DNA of 64,000 bases from NCBI RefSeq assembly GCF_029227915.1, contig NC_079887.1, positions 4,960,001-5,024,000 on the forward strand, read 5' to 3'. Below the pieces are notes generated by a model, which was not told the origin of the DNA, did not search any database, and saw only the letters and a list, made by a program, of their open reading frames with translations. Each line of letters begins with the position of its first letter. The stretch's first letter is position 1. Origin of the DNA: Hydractinia symbiolongicarpus. Lineage: Eukaryota; Cnidaria; Hydrozoa; Anthoathecata; Hydractiniidae. Positions 48,871 to 61,606 of this stretch are shown in pieces. The position numbers and the translations under genes were made by a program.

Positions 48871-51306
48871 AGAAGTTTAATCGCCGGCAAACGAAAACCT
48901 GCGATTTCCCGTAAATCCTGGACTCAACCCGTATAGTGAAAAGTATACAAAGAAAGTACCCAGGGAGTAAACTCATTTCCCGAACGATTTTTTAAATTAT
49001 TTTTTCACCACTAAAACGCATGAGACTTGTAGTTTTCAGAAATGTTTTCATTTTTGATGAGACGCTTAATGAAAGTGGTTTAATCGCCGGTAAACGAAAA
49101 CCCGCGATTTCCCGTAAATCCCGGGTTTGGCCCGTATAGTCGAATGTATACAAAGAAAGTACCCAGGGAGTAAACTAATTTCCCGAACGATTTTTTAAAT
49201 TTCTTTTTCACCACTAAAACGCAAGAGACTTGTAGTTTTTAAAAATGTTTTCATTTTTGATGAGACGCTGAATAAAAGAAGTTTAATCGCCGGCAAACGA
49301 AAACCCGCGACTTCCCGTAAATCCCGGACTCGGCCCGTATAGTCAAAATTATACAAAGAAACTACCCAGGGAGTAAACTCATTTTCCGAACGATTTTTTA
49401 AATTATTTTTTCACTACTAAAACGCATGAGACGTGTAGCTTTCGAAAATGTTTTCATTTTTGATGAGACGCTGAATAAAAGAAGTTTAATCGCCGGCAAA
49501 CGAAAACCCGCGATTTCCCGTAAATCCCGGGCTTGGCCCGCATAGTCGAATGTATACAAAGAAAGTACCCAGGGAGTAAACTAATTTCCCGAACGATTTT
49601 TTAAATTTTTTTTTCACCACTAAAACGCATGAGATTTGTAGTTTTTTAAAATGTTTTCATTTTTGATGAGACGCTGAATGAAAGAAGTTTAATCGCCGGC
49701 AAACGAAAATCTGCGACTTCCCGTAAATCCCGGGCTTGGCCCGTATAGTCGAATGTATACAAAGAAAGTACCCAGGGAGTAAATATATTTCCCGAACGAT
49801 TTTTTATATTATTTTTTTACCACTAAAACGCATGAGACTTGTAGTTTTTAAAAATGTTTTCATTTTTGATGGGACGCTGAATAAAAGAAGTTTAATCGCC
49901 GGCAAACGAAAACCCGCGATTTCCCGTAAATCCCGGGCTTGGCCCGCATAGTCGAATGTATACAAAGAAAGTACCCAGGGAGTAAACTAATTTCCCGAAC
50001 GATTTTTTAAATTTTTTTTTCACCACTAAAACGCATGAGATTTGTAGTTTTTTAAAATGTTTTCATTTTTGATGAGACGCTGAATGAAAGAAGTTTAATC
50101 GCCGGCAAACGAAAACCTGCGATTTCCCGTAAATCCTGGACTCAACCCGTATAGTGAAAAGTATACAAAGAAAGTACCCAGGGAGTAAACTCATTTCCCG
50201 AACGATTTTTTAAATTATTTTTTCACCACTAAAACGCATGAGACTTGTAGTTTTCAGAAATGTTTTCATTTTTGATGAGACGCTTAATGAAAGTGGTTTA
50301 ATCGCCGGTAAACGAAAACCCGCGATTTCCCGTAAATCCCGGGTTTGGCCCGTATAGTCGAATGTATACAAAGAAAGTACCCAGGGAGTAAACTAATTTC
50401 CCGAACGATTTTTTAAATTTCTTTTTCACCACTAAAACGCAAGAGACTTGTAGTTTTTAAAAATGTTTTCATTTTTGATGAGACGCTGAATAAAAGAAGT
50501 TTAATCGCCGGCAAACGAAAACCCGCGACTTCCCGTAAATCCCGGACTCGGCCCGTATAGTCAAAAGTATACAAAGAAACTACCCAGGGAGTAAACTCAT
50601 TTTCCGAACGATTTTTTAAATTATTTTTTCACTACTAAAACGCATGAGACGTGTAGCTTTCGAAAATGTTTTCATTTTTGATGAGACGCTGAATAAAAGA
50701 AGTTTAATCGCCGGCAAACGAAAACCCGCGATTTCCCGTAAATCCCGGGCTTGGCCCGCATAGTCGAATGTATACAAAGAAAGTACCCAGGGAGTAAACT
50801 AATTTCCCGAACGATTTTTTAAATTTTTTTTTCACCACTAAAACGCATGAGATTTGTAGTTTTTTAAAATGTTTTCATTTTTGATGAGACGCTGAATGAA
50901 AGAAGTTTAATCGCCGGCAAACGAAAATCTGCGACTTCCCGTAAATCCCGGGCTTGGCCCGTATAGTCGAATGTATACAAAGAAAGTACCCAGGGAGTAA
51001 ATATATTTCCCGAACGATTTTTTATATTATTTTTTTACCACTAAAACGCATGAGACTTGTAGTTTTTAAAAATGTTTTCATTTTTGATGGGACGCTGAAT
51101 AAAAGAAGTTTAATCGCCGGCAAACGAAAACCCGCGATTTCCCGTAAATCCCGGGCTTGGCCCGCATAGTCGAATGTATACAAAGAAAGTACCCAGGGAG
51201 TAAACTAATTTCCCGAACGATTTTTTAAATTTTTTTTTCACCACTAAAACGCATGAGATTTGTAGTTTTTTAAAATGTTTTCATTTTTGATGAGACGCTG
51301 AATGAA
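48871..51306 (+). repeat. 6-mer HOR, two copies (1218 bp)
   Basis: Private markers recur exactly 1218 bp apart: 'cctggactcaacccg' (48917 and 50135) and 'acgtgtagctttcgaaaatg' (49431 and 50649). Copies are about 48871-50088 and 50089-51306, with boundaries inside monomers. Variants typical of family IV appear: 'cccgcatagtcg', 'taaactaatttcccg', 'gtaaatatatttcccg' and 'gatttgtagttttttaaaatg'. Confidence 0.87.
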
Positions 51307-53930
51307 AGAAGGTTAATCGCCGGCAAACGAAAATCTGCGACTTCCCGTAAATCCCGGGCTTGGCCCGTATAGTCGAATGTATACAAAGAAAGTACCCAGG
51401 GAGTAAATATATTTCCCGAACGATTTTTTATATTATTTTTTTACCACTAAAACGCATGAGACTTGTAGCTTTCTAAAATGTTTTCATTTTTGATGAGACG
51501 CTGAATAAAAGAAGTTTAATCGCCGGCAAACGAAAACCCGCGATTTCCCGTAAGTCCCGGGCTTGGCCGGCATAGTCGAATGTATACAAAGAAAGTACCC
51601 AGGGAGTAAACTAATTTCACGAACGATTTTTTAAATTTTTTTTTCACCACTAAAACGCATGAGATTTGTAGTTTTTTAAAATGTTTTCATTTTTGATGAG
51701 ACGCTGAATGAAAGAAGTTTAATCGCCGGCAAACGAAAATCTGCGACTTCCCGTAAATCCCGGGATTGGCCCGTATAGTCGAATGTATACAAAGAAAGTA
51801 CCCAGGGAGTAAATATATTTCCCGAACGATTTTTTATATTATTTTTTTACCACTAAAACGCATGAGACTTGTAGTTTTTAAAATTGTTTTCATTTTTGAT
51901 GGGACGCTGAATAAAAGAAGTTTAATCGCCGGCAAACGAAAACCCGCGATTTCCCGTAAATCCCGGGCTTGGCCCGCATAGTCGAATGTATACAAAGAAA
52001 TTATCCAGGGAGTAAACACATTTCCCGAACGAATTTTTATATTATTTTTTCACCACTAAAACGCATGAGACTTGTAGTTTTTAAAAATGTTTTCATTTTT
52101 GATGGGACGCTGAATAAAAGAAGTTTAATCGCCGGCAAACGAAAACCTGCGATTTCCCGTAAATCCCGGACTCAACCCGTATAGTGAAAAGTATACAAAG
52201 AAAGTACCCAGGGAGTAAACTTATTTCCCGAACGATTTTTTAAATTATTTTTTCACCACTAAAACGCATGAGACTTGTAGTTTTCAAAAATGTTTTCATT
52301 TATGATGAGACGCTGAATAAAAGAAGTTTAATCGCCGGCAAACGAAAACCCGCGATTTCTCGTAAATCCCGGGCTTGGCCCGCATAGTCGAATGTATACA
52401 AAGAAAGTACCCAGGGAGTAAACTAATTTCCCGAACGATTTTTTAAATTTTTTTTTCACCACTAAAACGCATGAGATTTGTAGTTTTTTAAAATGTTTTC
52501 ATTTTTGATGAGACGCTGAATGAAAGAAGTTTAATCGCCGGCAAACGAAAATCTGCGACTTCCCGTAAATCCCGGGCTTGGCCCGTATAGTCGAATGTAT
52601 ACAAAGAAAGTACCCAGGGAGTAAATATATTTCCCGAACGATTTTTTATATTATTTTTTTACCACTAAAACGCATGAGACTTGTAGTTTTTAAAAATGTT
52701 TTCATTTTTGATGGGACGCTGAATAAAAGAAGTTTAATCGCCGGCAAACGAAAACCCGCGATTTCCCGTAAATCCCGGGCTTGGCCCGCATAGTCGAATG
52801 TATACAAAGAAAGTACCCAGGGAGTAAACTAATTTCCCGAACGATTTTTTAAATTTTTTTTTCACCACTAAAACGCATGAGATTTGTAGTTTTTTAAAAT
52901 GTTTTCATTTTTGATGAGACGCTGAATGAAAGAAGGTTAATCGCCGGCAAACGAAAATCTGCGACTTCCCGTAAATCCCGGGCTTGGCCCGTATAGTCGA
53001 ATGTATACAAAGAAAGTACCCAGGGAGTAAATATATTTCCCGAACGATTTTTTATATTATTTTTTTACCACTAAAACGCATGAGACTTGTAGCTTTCTAA
53101 AATGTTTTCATTTTTGATGAGACGCTGAATAAAAGAAGTTTAATCGCCGGCAAACGAAAACCCGCGATTTCCCGTAAGTCCCGGGCTTGGCCCGCATAGT
53201 CGAATGTATACAAAGAAAGTACCCAGGGAGTAAACTAATTTCACGAACGATTTTTTAAATTTTTTTTTCACCACTAAAACGCATGAGATTTGTAGTTTTT
53301 TAAAATGTTTTCATTTTTGATGAGACGCTGAATGAAAGAAGTTTAATCGCCGGCAAACGAAAATCTGCGACTTCCCGTAAATCCCGGGATTGGCCCGTAT
53401 AGTCGAATGTATACAAAGAAAGTACCCAGGGAGTAAATATATTTCCCGAACGATTTTTTATATTATTTTTTTACCACTAAAACGCATGAGACTTGTAGTT
53501 TTTAAAATTGTTTTCATTTTTGATGGGACGCTGAATAAAAGAAGTTTAATCGCCGGCAAACGAAAACCCGCGATTTCCCGTAAATCCCGGGCTTGGCCCG
53601 CATAGTCGAATGTATACAAAGAAATTATCCAGGGAGTAAACACATTTCCCGAACGAATTTTTATATTATTTTTTCACCACTAAAACGCATGAGACTTGTA
53701 GTTTTTAAAAATGTTTTCATTTTTGATGGGACGCTGAATAAAAGAAGTTTAATCGCCGGCAAACGAAAACCTGCGATTTCCCGTAAATCCCGGACTCAAC
53801 CCGTATAGTGAAAAGTATACAAAGAAAGTACCCAGGGAGTAAACTTATTTCCCGAACGATTTTTTAAATTATTTTTTCACCACTAAAACGCATGAGACTT
53901 GTAGTTTTCAAAAATGTTTTCATTTATGAT
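50683..53930 (+). repeat. 8-mer HOR, two copies (1624 bp)
   Basis: Copies of about 50683-52306 and 52307-53930 overlap the end of the 6-mer block. The markers 'gtagctttctaaaatg' (near 51467 and 53091), 'taatttcacgaacg', 'aaaattgttttc' and 'gaaattatccaggg' recur 1624 bp apart. The copies look nearly identical; one difference is 'ggccggcatag' near 51566 against 'ggcccgcatag'. Because the first copy reuses part of the second 6-mer copy, this duplication happened after the 6-mer one. Confidence 0.88.
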
Positions 53931-54908
53931 GAGACACTTAATGAAAAAAGTTTAATCGCCGGCAAACGAAAACCCGCGATTTCCCGTAAATCCCGGGCTT
54001 GGCCCGCATAGTCGAATGTATACAAAGAAAGTACCCAGGGAGTAAACACATTTCCCGAACGATTTTTTATATTATTTTTTCACCACTAAAACGCATGAGA
54101 CTTGAAGTTTTCAAAAATGTTTTCATTTTTGATGGGACGCTGAATAAAAGAAGTTTAATCGCCGGCAAACGAAAACCCGCGATTTCCCGTAAATCCCGGA
54201 CTCGGCCCGTATAGTGAAAAGTATACAAAGAAAGTACCCTGTGAGTAAACTCATTTTCAAAACGATTTTTCAAAGTATCTTTTCACCACTAAAACGCATG
54301 AAACTTGTAGTTTTTAAAAATGTTTTCATTTTTGATGGGACGCTGAATAAAAGAAGTTTAATCGCCGGCAAACGAAAACCCGCGATTTCCCGTAAATCCC
54401 GGGCTTATCCCGCATAGTCGAATGTATACAAAGAAAGTACCCAGGGAGTAAACACATTTCCCGAACGAATTTTTATATTATTTTTTCACCACTAAAACGC
54501 ATGAGACTTGTAGTATTTAAAAATGTTTTCATTTTTGATGGGACGCTGAATAAAAGAAGTTTAATCGCCGGCAAACGAAAACCCGCAATTTCCCGTAAAT
54601 CCCGGACTCAACCCGTATAGTGAAAAGTATACAAAGAAAGTACCCAGGGAGTAAACTTATTTCCCGAACGATTTTTTAAATTATTTTTTCACCACTAAAA
54701 CGCATGAGACTTGTAGTTTTCAAAAATGTTTTCATTTATGATGAGACGCTTAATGAAAGAGGTTTAATCGCCGGCAAACGAAAACCCGCGACTTCCCGTA
54801 AATCCCGGGCTTGGCCCGCATAGTCGAATGTATACAAAGAAAGTACCCAGGGAGTAAACTAATTTCCCGAAAGATTTTTTAAATTTTTTTTTCACCACTA
54901 AAACGCAT
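53931..54908 (+). repeat. mosaic family-IV monomers
   Basis: About five units with 'gatgggacg', 'gaaaagtatac', 'tttatgatgag' and 'cccgcatagtcg'. Private changes are 'gagacacttaatgaaaaaag' near 53932, 'cttgaagttttc' near 54101 and 'tagtatttaaaaatg' near 54512. Similar unit types are arranged as a 5-mer at 59577-61606. Confidence 0.72.
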
Positions 54909-57544
54909 GAGACTTGTAGTTTTTAAAAATGTTTTCATTTTTGATGGGACGCTGAATAAAAAAGGTTAATCGCCGGCAAACGAAAACCCGCCATTTCCCG
55001 TAAACCCCGGACTCAGCCCATATAGTCAAAAGTATACAAAGAAAGTACCCAGGGAGTAAACACATTTCTTGAACGATTTTTTATATTATTTTTTCACCAC
55101 TAAAACGCATGAGACTTGTAGTTTTCAAAAATGTTTTCATTTTTGATGGGACGCTGAATAAAAGAAGTTTAATCGCCGGCAAAGGAAAACACGCAATTTC
55201 CCGTAAATCCCGGACTCGCCCCGTATAGTGAAAAGTATACAAAGAAAGTACCCTGTGAGTAAACTCATTTCCAAAACGATTTTTTAAAGTATCTTTTCAC
55301 CACTAAAACGCATGAAACTTGTAGTTTTCAAAAATGTTTTCATTTTTGATGAGACGCTGAATAAAAGAAGTTTAATTGCCGGCAAACGAAAAACCGCCAT
55401 TTCCCGTAAACCCCGGTCTCGGCCCGTATAGTCAAAAGTATACAAAGAAAGTACCCAGGGAGTAAACTCATTTCCCGAACGATTTTTTAAATTATTTTTT
55501 CACCACTAAAACGCATGAGACTTGTAGTTTTCAAAAATGTTTTCATTTTTGATGAGACGCTGAATAAAAGAAGTTTAATCGCCGGCAAACAAAAACCTGC
55601 GATTTCCCGTAAATCCCGGACTCGGCCCGTATAGTCAAAAGTATACAAAGAAAGTACCCAGGGAGTAAACTAATTTCCCGAAAGATTTTTTAAATTTTTT
55701 TTTCACCACTAAAACGCATGAGACTTGTAGTTTTTAAAAATGTTTTCATTTTTGATGGGACGCTGAATAAAAAAGGTTAATCGCCGGCAAACGAAAACCC
55801 GCCATTTCCCGTAAACCCCGGACTCAGCCCATATAGTCAAAAGTATACAAAGAAAGTACCCAGGGAGTAAACACATTTCTTGAACGATTTTTTATATTAT
55901 TTTTTCACCACTAAAACGCATGAGACTTGTAGTTTTTAAAAATGTTTTCATTTTTGATGGGACGCTGAATAAAAAAGGTTAATCGCCGGCAAACGAAAAC
56001 CCGCCATTTCCCGTAAACCCCGGACTCAGCCCATATAGTCAAAAGTATACAAAGAAAGTACCCAGGGAGTAAACACATTTCTTGAACGATTTTTTATATT
56101 ATTTTTTCACCACTAAAACGCATGAGACTTGTAGTTTTCAAAAATGTTTTCATTTTTGATGGGACGCTGAATAAAAGAAGTTTAATCGCCGGCAAAAGAA
56201 AACACGCAATTTCCCGTAAATCCCGGACTCGCCCCGTATAGTGAAAAGTATACAAAGAAAGTACCCTGTGAGTAAACTCATTTCCAAAACGATTTTTTAA
56301 AGTATCTTTTCACCACTAAAACGCATGAAACTTGTAGTTTTCAAAAATGTTTTCATTTTTGATGAGACGCTGAATAAAAGAAGTTTAATTGCCGGCAAAC
56401 GAAAAACCGCCATTTCCCGTAAACCCCGGTCTCGGCCCGTATAGTCAAAAGTATACAAAGAAAGTACCCAGGGAGTAAACTCATTTCCCGAACGATTTTT
56501 TAAATTATTTTTTCACCACTAAAACGCATGAGACTTGTAGTTTTCAAAAATGTTTTCATTTTTGATGAGACGCTGAATAAAAGAAGTTTAATCGCCGGCA
56601 AACAAAAACCTGCGATTTCCCGTAAATCCCGGACTCGGCCCGTATAGTCAAAAGTATACAAAGAAAGTACCCAGGGAGTAAACTAATTTCCCGAAAGATT
56701 TTTTAAATTTTTTTTTCACCACTAAAACGCATGAGACTTGTAGTTTTTAAAAATGTTTTCATTTTTGATGGGACGCTGAATAAAAAAGGTTAATCGCCGG
56801 CAAACGAAAACCCGCCATTTCCCGTAAACCCCGGACTCGGCCCATATAGTCAAAAGTATACAAAGAAAGTACCCAGGGAGTAAACACATTTCTTGAACGA
56901 TTTTTTATATTATTTTTTCACCACTAAAACGCATGAAACTTGTAGTTTTCAAAAATGTTTTCATTTTTGATGGGACGCTGAATAAAAGAAGTTTAATAGC
57001 CGGCAAACGAAAACACGCGATTTCCCGTAAATCCCGGACTCGCCCCGTATAGTCAAAAGTATACAAAGAAAGTACCCTGTGAGTAAACTCATTTCCAAAA
57101 CGATTTTTTAAAGTATCTTTTCACCACTAAAACGCATGAAACTTGTAGTTTTCAAAAATGTTTTCATTTTTGATGAGACGCTGAATAAAAGAAGTTTAAT
57201 TGCCGGCAAACGAAAAACCGCCATTTCCCGTAAACCCCGGTCTCGGCCCGTATAGTCAAAAGTATACAAAGAAAGTACCCAGGGAGTAAACTCATTTCCC
57301 GAACGATTTTTTAAATTATTTTTTCACCACTAAAACGCATGAGACTTGTAGTTTTCAAAAATGTTTTCATTTTTGATGAGACGCTGAATAAAAGAAGTTT
57401 AATCGCCGGCAAACAAAAACCTGCGATTTCCCGTAAATCCCGGACTCGGCCCGTATAGTCAAAAGTATACAAAGAAAGTACCCACGGAGTAAACTCATTT
57501 CCCCGAACGATTTTTTATATTATTTTTTCACCACTAAAACGCAT
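54909..57544 (+). repeat. 4-mer/5-mer HOR (P-Q-R-S), three copies
   Basis: P has 'aaaaaaggttaatcg' and 'gactcagcccatatag' (or cggccc); Q has 'aacacgc' and 'gactcgccccg'; R has 'gcatgaaactt', 'taattgccggc' and 'aaaaaccgcc'; S has 'ggcaaacaaaaacctgcg'. Copies are 54909-55719 (P-Q-R-S), 55720-56732 (P-P-Q-R-S) and 56733-57544 (P-Q-R-S). The one-base deletion in P (202 bp) is shared by all four P units. Copy 2 carries an extra P. Confidence 0.87.
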
Positions 57545-58764
57545 GAAACTTGTAGTTTTCAAAAATGTTTTCATTTTTGATGAGACGCTGAATAAAAGAA
57601 GTTTAATTGCCGGCAAACGAAAAACCGCCATTTCCCGTAAACCCCGGACTCGGCCCGTATAGTCAAAAGTATACAAAAAAAGTACCCAGGGAGTAAACTC
57701 ATTTCCTGAACGATTTTTTAAATTATTTTTTCACCACTAAAACGCATGAGACTTGTAGTTTTCAAAAATGTTTTCATTTTTGATGAGACGCTGAATAAAA
57801 GAAGTTTAATCGCCGGCAAACAAAAACCTGCGATTTCCCGTAAATCCCGGACTCGGCCCGTATAGTCAAAAGTATACAAAGAAAGTACCCAGGGAGTAAA
57901 CTCATTTCCCCGAACGATTTTTTATATTATTTTTTCACCACTAAATCGCATGAGATTTGTAATTTTTAAAAATGTTTTCATTTTTGATGGGACGCTCAAT
58001 AAAAGAAGTTTAATCGCCGGCAAACGAAAACCCGCGATTTCCCGTAAATCCCAGACTCGGCCCGTATAGTCAAAAGTATACAAAGAAAGTACCCAGGGAG
58101 TAAACTTATTTCCCGAACGATTTTTTAAATTATTTTTTTACCACTAAATCGCATGAGACTTGTAGTTTTTAAAAATGTTTTCATTTTTGATGGGACGCTG
58201 AATAAAAGAAGTTTAATCGCCGGCAAACAAAAACCTGCGATTTCCCGTAAATCCCGGACTCGGCCCGTATAGTCAAAAGTATACAAAGAAAGTACCCAGG
58301 GAGTAAACTCATTTCCCCGAACGATTTTTTATATTATTTTTTCACCACTAAATCGCATGAGATTTGTAATTTTTAAAAATGTTTTCATTTTTGATGGGAC
58401 GCTCAATAAAAGAAGTTTAATCGCCGGCAAACGAAAACCCGCGATTTCCCGTAAATCCCAGACTCGGCCCGTATAGTCAAAAGTATACAAAGAAAGTACC
58501 CAGGGAGTAAACTTATTTCCCGAACGATTTTTTAAATTATTTTTTTACCACTAAATCGCATGAGACTTGTAGTTTTCAAAAATGTTTTCATTTTTGATGA
58601 GACGCTTAATGAAAGAGGTTTAATCGACGGCAAACGAATACCCGCCATTTCCCGTAAATCCCGGGCTTGGCCCGCATAGTCAAATGTATACAAAGAAAGT
58701 ACCCAAGGAGTAAACTAATTTCCCGAACGATTTTTTAAATTATTTTTTCACCATTAAAACGCAT
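57545..58764 (+). repeat. dimer repeats (R-S, then T-U twice)
   Basis: An extra R-S pair occupies 57545-57951. The T-U pair, with T marked by 'gatttgtaatttttaaaaatg', 'cgctcaataaaag' and 'atcccagactcgg', occurs at 57952-58358 and again 58359-58764, where the second U is different. An extra C ('ttccccgaacg') makes three of these units 204 bp. Confidence 0.82.
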
Positions 58765-59576
58765 GAGACTTGTAGTTTTCGAAAATATTTTCATTTTTGA
58801 TGAGACGCTGAATAACAGAAGTTTAATCGCCGGCAAACGAAAACCCGCGATTTCCCGTAAATCCCAGGCTTGGCCCGCATAGTCGAATGTATACAAAGAA
58901 AGTACCCAGGGAGTAAACTAATTTCCCGAACGATTTTTTAAATTTTTTTTTCACCACTAAAACGCATGAGACTTGTTGTTTTTAAAAATGTTTTCATTTT
59001 TGATGAGACGCTGAATGAAAGAAGTTTAATTGCCGGCAAACGAAAATCTGCGACTTCCCGTAAATCCCGGGCTTGGCCCGTATAGTCGAATGTATACAAA
59101 GAAAGTACCCAGGGAGTAAACATATTTCCCAAACAATTTTTTATATTATTTTTTCACCACTAAAACGCATGAGACTTGTTGTTTTTAAAAATGTTTTCAT
59201 TTTTGATGAGACGCTGAATGAAAGAAGTTTAATTGCCGGCAAACGAAAATCTGCGACTTCCCGTAAATCCCGGGCTTGGCCCGTATAGTCGAATGTATAC
59301 AAAGAAAATACCCAGGGAGTAAACATATTTCCCAAACGATTTTTTATATTATTTTTTCACCACTAAAACGCATGAGACTTGTAGTTTTTAAAAATGTTTT
59401 CATTTTTGATGGGACGCTGAATAAAAGAAGTTTAATCGCCGGCAAACGAAAACCCGCGATTTCCCGTAAATCCCGGACTCAACCCGTACAGTGAAAAGTA
59501 TACAAAGAAAGTACCCAGGGAGTAAACTTATTTTCCGAACGATTTTTTAAATTATTTTTTCACCACTAAAACGCAT
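58765..59576 (+). repeat. monomer stretch including a twin pair
   Basis: Four units. Those at 58968-59170 and 59171-59373 share 'gacttgttgtttttaaaaatg', 'taattgccggc' and 'aaaatctgcgacttcccg', and are an almost identical single-monomer tandem duplication. One flanking unit has 'aatattttcattttt' and 'gaataacagaag'. Confidence 0.8.
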
Positions 59577-61606
59577 GAGACTTGTAGTTTTCAAAAATGT
59601 TTTCATTTATGATGAGACGCTTAATGAAAGAGGTTTAATCGCCGGCAAACGAAAACCCGCGATTTCCCGTAAATCCCGGGCTTGGCCCGCATAGTCGAAT
59701 GTATACAAAGAAAGAACCCAGGGAGTAAACACATTTCCCGAACGAATTTTTATATTATTTTTTCACCACTAAAACGCACGAGACTTGTAGTTTTTAAAAA
59801 TGTTTTCATTTTTGATGGGACGCTGAATAAAAGAAGTTTAATCGCCGGCAAACGAAAACCCGCGATTTCCCGTAAATCCCGGACTCAACCCGTACAGTGA
59901 AAAGTATACAAAGAAAGTACCCAGGGAGTAAACTTATTTTCCGAACGATTTTTTAAATTATTTTTTCACCACTAAAACGCATGAGACTTGTAGTTTTCAA
60001 AAATGTTTTCATTTATGATGAGACGCTTAATGAAAGAGGTTTAATCGCCGGCAAACGAAAACCCGCGATTTCCCGTAAATCCCGGGCTTGGCCCGCATAG
60101 TCGAATGTATACAAAGAAAGTACCCAGGGAGTAAACACATTTCCCGAACGATTTTTTATATTATTTTTTCACCACTAAAACGCATGAGACTTGTAGTTTT
60201 CAAAAATGTTTTCATTTTTGATGGGACGCTGAATAAAAGAAGTTTAATCACCGGCAAACGAAAACCCGCGATTTCCCGTAAATCCCGGACTCGGCCCGTA
60301 TAGTGAAAAGTATACAAAGAAAGTACCCTGTGAGTAAACTCATTTCCAAAACGATTTTTTAAAGTATCTTTTCACCACTAAAACGCATGAAACTTGTAGT
60401 TTTCAAAAATGTTTTCATTTTTGATGGGACGCTGAATAAAAGAAGTTTAATCGCCGGCAAACGAAAACCCGCGATTTCCCGTAAATCCCGGACTCAACCC
60501 GTATAGTGAAAAGTATACAAAGAAAGTACCCAGGGAGTAAACTTATTTCCCGAACGATTTTTTAAATTATTTTTTCACCACTAAAACGCATGAGACTTGT
60601 AGTTTTCAAAAATGTTTTCATTTATGATGAGACGCTTAATGAAAGAGGTTTAATCGCCGGCAAACGAAAACCCGCGATTTCCCGTAAATCCCGGGGTTGG
60701 CCCGCATAGTCGAATGTATACAAAGAAAGAACCCAGGGAGTAAACACATTTCCCGAACGAATTTTTATATTATTTTTTCACCACTAAAACGCACGAGACT
60801 TGTAGTTTTTAAAAATGTTTTCATTTTTGATGGGACGCTGAATAAAAGAAGTTTAATCGCCGGCATACGAAAACTCGCTATATCCCGTAAATCCCGGACT
60901 CAACCCGTATAGTGAAAAGTATACAAAGAAAGTACCCAGGGAGTAAACTTATTTCCCGAACGATTTTTTAAATTATTTTTTCACCACTAAAACGCATGAG
61001 ACTTGTAGTTTTCAAAAATGTTTTCATTTATGATGAGACGCTTAATGAAAGAGGTTTAATCGCCGGCAAACGAAAACCCGCGATTTCCCGTAAATCCCGG
61101 GCTTGGCCCGCATAGTCGAATGTATACAAAGAAAGTACCCAGGGAGTAAACACATTTCCCGAACGATTTTTTATATTATTTTTTCACCACTAAAACGCAT
61201 GAGACTTGTAGTTTTCAAAAATGTTTTCATTTTTGATGGGACGCTGAATAAAAGAAGTTTAATCGCCGGCAAACGAAAACCCGCGATTTCCCGTAAATCC
61301 CGGACTCGGCCCGTATAGTGAAAAGTATACAAAGAAAGTACCCTGTGAGTAAACTCATTTCCAAAACGATTTTTTAAAGTATCTTTTCACCACTAAAACG
61401 CATGAAACTTGTAGTTTTCAAAAATGTTTTCATTTTTGATGGGACGCTGAATAAAAGAAGTTTAATCGCCGGCAAACGAAAACCCGCGATTTCCCGTAAA
61501 TCCCGGACTCAACCCGTATAGTGAAAAGTATACAAAGAAAGTACCCAGGGAGTAAACTTATTTCCCGAACGATTTTTTAAATTATTTTTTCACCACTAAA
61601 ACGCAT
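59577..61606 (+). repeat. 5-mer HOR, two copies (1015 bp)
   Basis: Copies are 59577-60591 and 60592-61606. The marker 'aaagaaccca' occurs at 59711 and 60726, and 'tttatgatgag', 'gcacgagactt' and 'gactcaacccg' follow the same 1015-bp spacing. Differences include 'cccggggttgg' and 'ggcatacgaaaactcgctatatcccg' type changes in copy 2. A further unit of the series starts at 61607. Confidence 0.86.

Noticed and set aside
49736-61318. Recurring plus-strand frames of about 71 codons starting 'MARIVECIQRK'
   Set aside because: They recur once per monomer or HOR as expected for a repeat. Overlapping frames on the other strand are just as long, and small indels destroy frames freely. They are by-products of the satellite sequence, not a gene family.
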